Shown here piece by piece: positions 21,438-23,637 of a stretch of DNA of 23,637 nucleotides. Both the position numbers and the translations under genes were made by a program. The stretch is taken from assembly GCA_002448975.1 (NCBI GenBank), contig DKBO01000089.1, forward strand, positions 1 to 23,637. The letters run 5' to 3'. Each line of letters starts with the position of its first letter. Position 1 is the first letter of the stretch. The notes under the pieces are model-generated. The model was not told where the DNA came from. It saw only the letters and a program-made list of their open reading frames with translations, and did no database searches. This stretch comes from Nitrospiraceae bacterium UBA6898 (lineage in GTDB: Bacteria > Nitrospirota > Thermodesulfovibrionia > Thermodesulfovibrionales > UBA6898).

Positions 21438-22928
21438 ATGGAACTGACATCACAAAGACAGGAGCTTCACCACGAGATCTTCGGCTCTGTCCTGGACAGA
21501 ACCGAGATGACCCCGTTTCTCCTGTTGCGCACCGAAGATTATGGAGAAGCGCTCTGCCAGGCGACCAGAATGATGGGAAACCGCGGATTCGACATTCTTC
21601 ATGATGAACTGCAGGCGAGCGAGAAAGACAGAGCGCAAAAGTTTGTCGAACAGGTCTATCGTTACTTTTTGAACTGGCTTTTCCCCTTTGTCAGAACGCA
21701 GTTGGAAGGCCTTGCCGCCCTCAACTCTCCCAATACCGGTCTTTACCAGAGGTGTCTGCAGGCCATCGGTCAGACTGTCTCTGTGCTGCAGAGTGCAGAG
21801 TTTCAGCGGATCGTCAGCGAGGACCCACGGCACCTCTTCCTTCTTGCTTCCTCGCGAAAGTATCCGCATGTTTTTTACGGGTATCATGACAGCACCGAAA
21901 ACGTCCCTCCTGCGTGGCAGCAGACCGCCTGTTCCATGCTTAAGATGGGCCACCTCATCAAATCGATCGAGGAGGACAGCCAGGACATCAATGATTACGC
22001 ACAGCTGGGCTTTTTCCTTGAAATGCAGGGACAGAGCCTTGATGACCTGTACCATTATGACTGGGAACACCCGCTGCATATACCTGACAGCGAGTCAGGC
22101 CAAAGGGCTTTCGTAAAGATTTCAACATTCTTTCACAAGTTGAATGAGTCGTTGTCGTTCGACGATGAGAAGGGATGCCTGGTATTCAACAGCGGAGACG
22201 GCGTAGAAGTCGACATAGCCGAGATCAAAGCCAGGCTGAAGAGCCCGGAGAGCATGTTCACCAAGCTAGGTAGGGATGTGGAAGGAGAGGCGTACGACAT
22301 CCGGGATATCCTAGCCATAACGTTCATCCTTAAGAGCATGGAAGACACGCTGACGCTATTTCACGCACTCCAGAAGCGGGGTGTCATCCTGCAGGAAATC
22401 ACTGCCTCCCATTCCATAACCCAGACACTCTTCGAGAATCCCGAAAGCATGATCGGGGCTGTACGGAAATTGATAATTAGCCTTTCCCGGAGCGAGGGCC
22501 GCGATGCAGTACCGGCTGAAGAGGAACTGCTCGACAATGCAAAAAAATTCTATGAAGCGCTAAGTGTCAATGCCGCAAAAAACCAGCACTCTTCAGGGGG
22601 ACACAGAAAGTTCCAGTGCAAAATAGCCTTTTCCCTGCCGATCCACCGGGCAGTCGCATCAAACGGCATCATGATCCCGGGTACTCCTTTATACGCAAAA
22701 AGGGACCGGATTAGCAAAAAAACCCAGCAGCATACGCTCGGCGTTGAGCTGCGTATATCGGACGAGCAGAGTTGGCGCATATCCGAGCAGAAGGGAGACT
22801 CCCATCATGACGCGTATAAATTCCGTCAGCTGGCATCGGTAATGAACAGGATCTTTAAAAATAGTTTCTATCTGCCGGAAGATAGTCTTGTACAATTACG
22901 GAAAGACCAGGTAACGCTTTTCCGGTGA
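21438..22928 (+). CDS. Divergent RelA/SpoT-like protein, 496 residues
   Basis: The N-terminal ~230 residues are helical and unrecognised (VYRYFLNWLFPFVRTQLEGL, then FYGYHDSTENVPPAW). The second half resembles the RelA/SpoT (p)ppGpp synthetase fold. KARLKSPESMFTKL near residue 268 matches the Lys-Ser-x-x-Lys substrate block, and YDIRDILAITFIL near 287 matches the strand normally reading DI-x-G-x-R. Near 435, GVELRISDEQSW with HHDAYKFRQ near 456 matches the E-x-Q-x-R-T and H-x-x-YK end of the domain. The usual Arg after DI-x-G is Thr, and the NGYxSxH G-loop is not seen, replaced by FQCKIAFSLPIH. It may be an altered-specificity or inactive relative. I recall uncharacterised families of this kind but cannot confirm membership. 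The ATG has no strong ribosome-binding site. Confidence 0.72.
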   Translation: MELTSQRQELHHEIFGSVLDRTEMTPFLLLRTEDYGEALCQATRMMGNRGFDILHDELQASEKDRAQKFVEQVYRYFLNWLFPFVRTQLEGLAALNSPNTGLYQRCLQAIGQTVSVLQSAEFQRIVSEDPRHLFLLASSRKYPHVFYGYHDSTENVPPAWQQTACSMLKMGHLIKSIEEDSQDINDYAQLGFFLEMQGQSLDDLYHYDWEHPLHIPDSESGQRAFVKISTFFHKLNESLSFDDEKGCLVFNSGDGVEVDIAEIKARLKSPESMFTKLGRDVEGEAYDIRDILAITFILKSMEDTLTLFHALQKRGVILQEITASHSITQTLFENPESMIGAVRKLIISLSRSEGRDAVPAEEELLDNAKKFYEALSVNAAKNQHSSGGHRKFQCKIAFSLPIHRAVASNGIMIPGTPLYAKRDRISKKTQQHTLGVELRISDEQSWRISEQKGDSHHDAYKFRQLASVMNRIFKNSFYLPEDSLVQLRKDQVTLFR

Positions 22929-22963
22929 ATCGCCGGAGGATACAGGGCGGCAAGGAGTATAGG

Positions 22964-23637
22964 GTGAGCATGACAGCTGCTGAACAGAGGAATCGCCCTG
23001 CAGGCAAGGTGGAGATTGGTAAAATCAACAAGTTGCGCGTCATCAGGATATCTGATGCCGGTGTCTGGCTCGATGGAAAAGAACTCGGAGAGATATTCAT
23101 GCCGCGCAGTTATGCAGCACAAAGCTGCTCGACCGGTGATGACGTCGATGTCTTTATCTTCCCCGACGCTGAGGGTCAGTCACTCGCTACGACAAAACGG
23201 CCTTACGCCCTGATCGGCGAATATGCGCTGCTGAAGGTAGCTTCGGTCACTCCTGTAGGGGCGTTCCTCGACTGGGGACTGAAAAAGGACCTCCTCGTGC
23301 CGTTCAGCGAGCAGAAAGATAAAATGGAAGAAGGGAGGTCGTATGTCGTGTATGTGCATCTCGACAAGCGTACCAACCGTATCGTTGCTTCTTCGAAACT
23401 GAACCGTTTCATGAACAAACAGCCTGCTGGTTTCACGGAAGGACAGAGCGTGGATCTGCTGATATGCAGTCAGACCGAGATCGGTTATAAGGCCATCATC
23501 GATAATGCCCGATGGGGTATTCTCTACAAGAACGAGGTCTTCCAATTGCTCAGGAAAGGGCAACGACTGCCGGGGTTCATCAAGAAAGTACGGGATGACG
23601 GCAAGATCGATCTCTGTCTTCAGCTGCCGGGATATGC
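22964..23637 (+). CDS. cvfB: CvfB-type S1 RNA-binding protein (5' part, runs off the end)
   Basis: CvfB/YitL proteins contain several S1-like domains and bind RNA; in Staphylococcus CvfB influences virulence-gene expression. About 224 codons are visible. A first S1-like unit has GVWLDGKELGEIFMPRSY. A second has TKRPYALIGEYALLKVASV and VGAFLDWGLKKDLLVPFSEQ. A linker has YVVYVHLDKRTNRIVASSKL. A third unit, from about residue 150, has GYKAIIDNARWGILYKNEVF. The layout and the YVxxDxxxxRIxxSxKL block are typical of CvfB. GTG 22964 was chosen because AAGGAG lies 6 nt upstream; ATG 22970 is the alternative. The stop lies outside the window. It begins 35 bases after the RelA/SpoT-like gene and may share its transcript. 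Confidence 0.9.
   Translation, partial: MSMTAAEQRNRPAGKVEIGKINKLRVIRISDAGVWLDGKELGEIFMPRSYAAQSCSTGDDVDVFIFPDAEGQSLATTKRPYALIGEYALLKVASVTPVGAFLDWGLKKDLLVPFSEQKDKMEEGRSYVVYVHLDKRTNRIVASSKLNRFMNKQPAGFTEGQSVDLLICSQTEIGYKAIIDNARWGILYKNEVFQLLRKGQRLPGFIKKVRDDGKIDLCLQLPGY

Overview
The window looks like a piece of a Gram-negative, anaerobic or microaerophilic bacterial chromosome of moderate GC. Gene content points to Nitrospirota or a deltaproteobacterial-type lineage: a prepilin peptidase, a SPOR-domain protein, 2-oxoacid:ferredoxin oxidoreductase subunits, a c'-type cytochrome, and GGDEF and RelA/SpoT-like signalling proteins. This placement is inferred from gene content only. I saw no tRNA, rRNA or CRISPR array.

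Left arm, + strand (1-5759): a tightly packed, probably co-transcribed block. It runs SpoIID/LytB-domain protein (5' end outside the window), queA, a SPOR-domain membrane protein, phoH, a PgpH-type 7TM-HD phosphodiesterase lacking the usual extracellular domain, ybeY, and a diacylglycerol/undecaprenol kinase-PAP2 fusion. phoH appears to use a non-canonical start codon. The genes overlap or nearly touch and cover envelope, RNA-maturation and second-messenger functions.

Middle, - strand (11925 down to 5869): rimP, nusA, recG, a small coiled-coil protein, a prepilin peptidase and a PAS histidine kinase, again almost without gaps. A short leader before rimP holds a promoter-like pair and a textbook intrinsic-terminator hairpin only about 20 nt before the start codon. 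That suggests attenuation of the rimP-nusA operon. infB, the usual neighbour of nusA, is replaced by recG.

Middle, + strand (12185-16698): divergent from rimP is a PAS-GAF-GGDEF diguanylate cyclase gene. It overlaps the beta subunit of a 2-oxoacid:ferredoxin oxidoreductase, followed by the gamma subunit, an ArgA-like GNAT, a ZIP metal transporter and a TehB-like methyltransferase. No alpha subunit is present beside the beta subunit.

Accessory strip (about 16700-18270): a decayed segment with an IS200/IS605 TnpA relic on the - strand and broken + strand reading frames. It also holds a 15-bp perfect inverted repeat in the leader of a small 64-residue protein gene.

Right arm (18270-23637): an exported thioredoxin-fold DUF255/YyaL-type protein (-), a cysteine-containing unknown protein with a possibly leaderless transcript (+), a c'-like monohaem cytochrome (-), a 496-residue protein with a divergent RelA/SpoT-like synthetase module (+), and the 5' part of a CvfB-type S1 RNA-binding protein (+). 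The RelA/SpoT-like protein, the rimP-nusA leader and the unknown genes around 17.8 and 20.2 kb are the least conventional parts.
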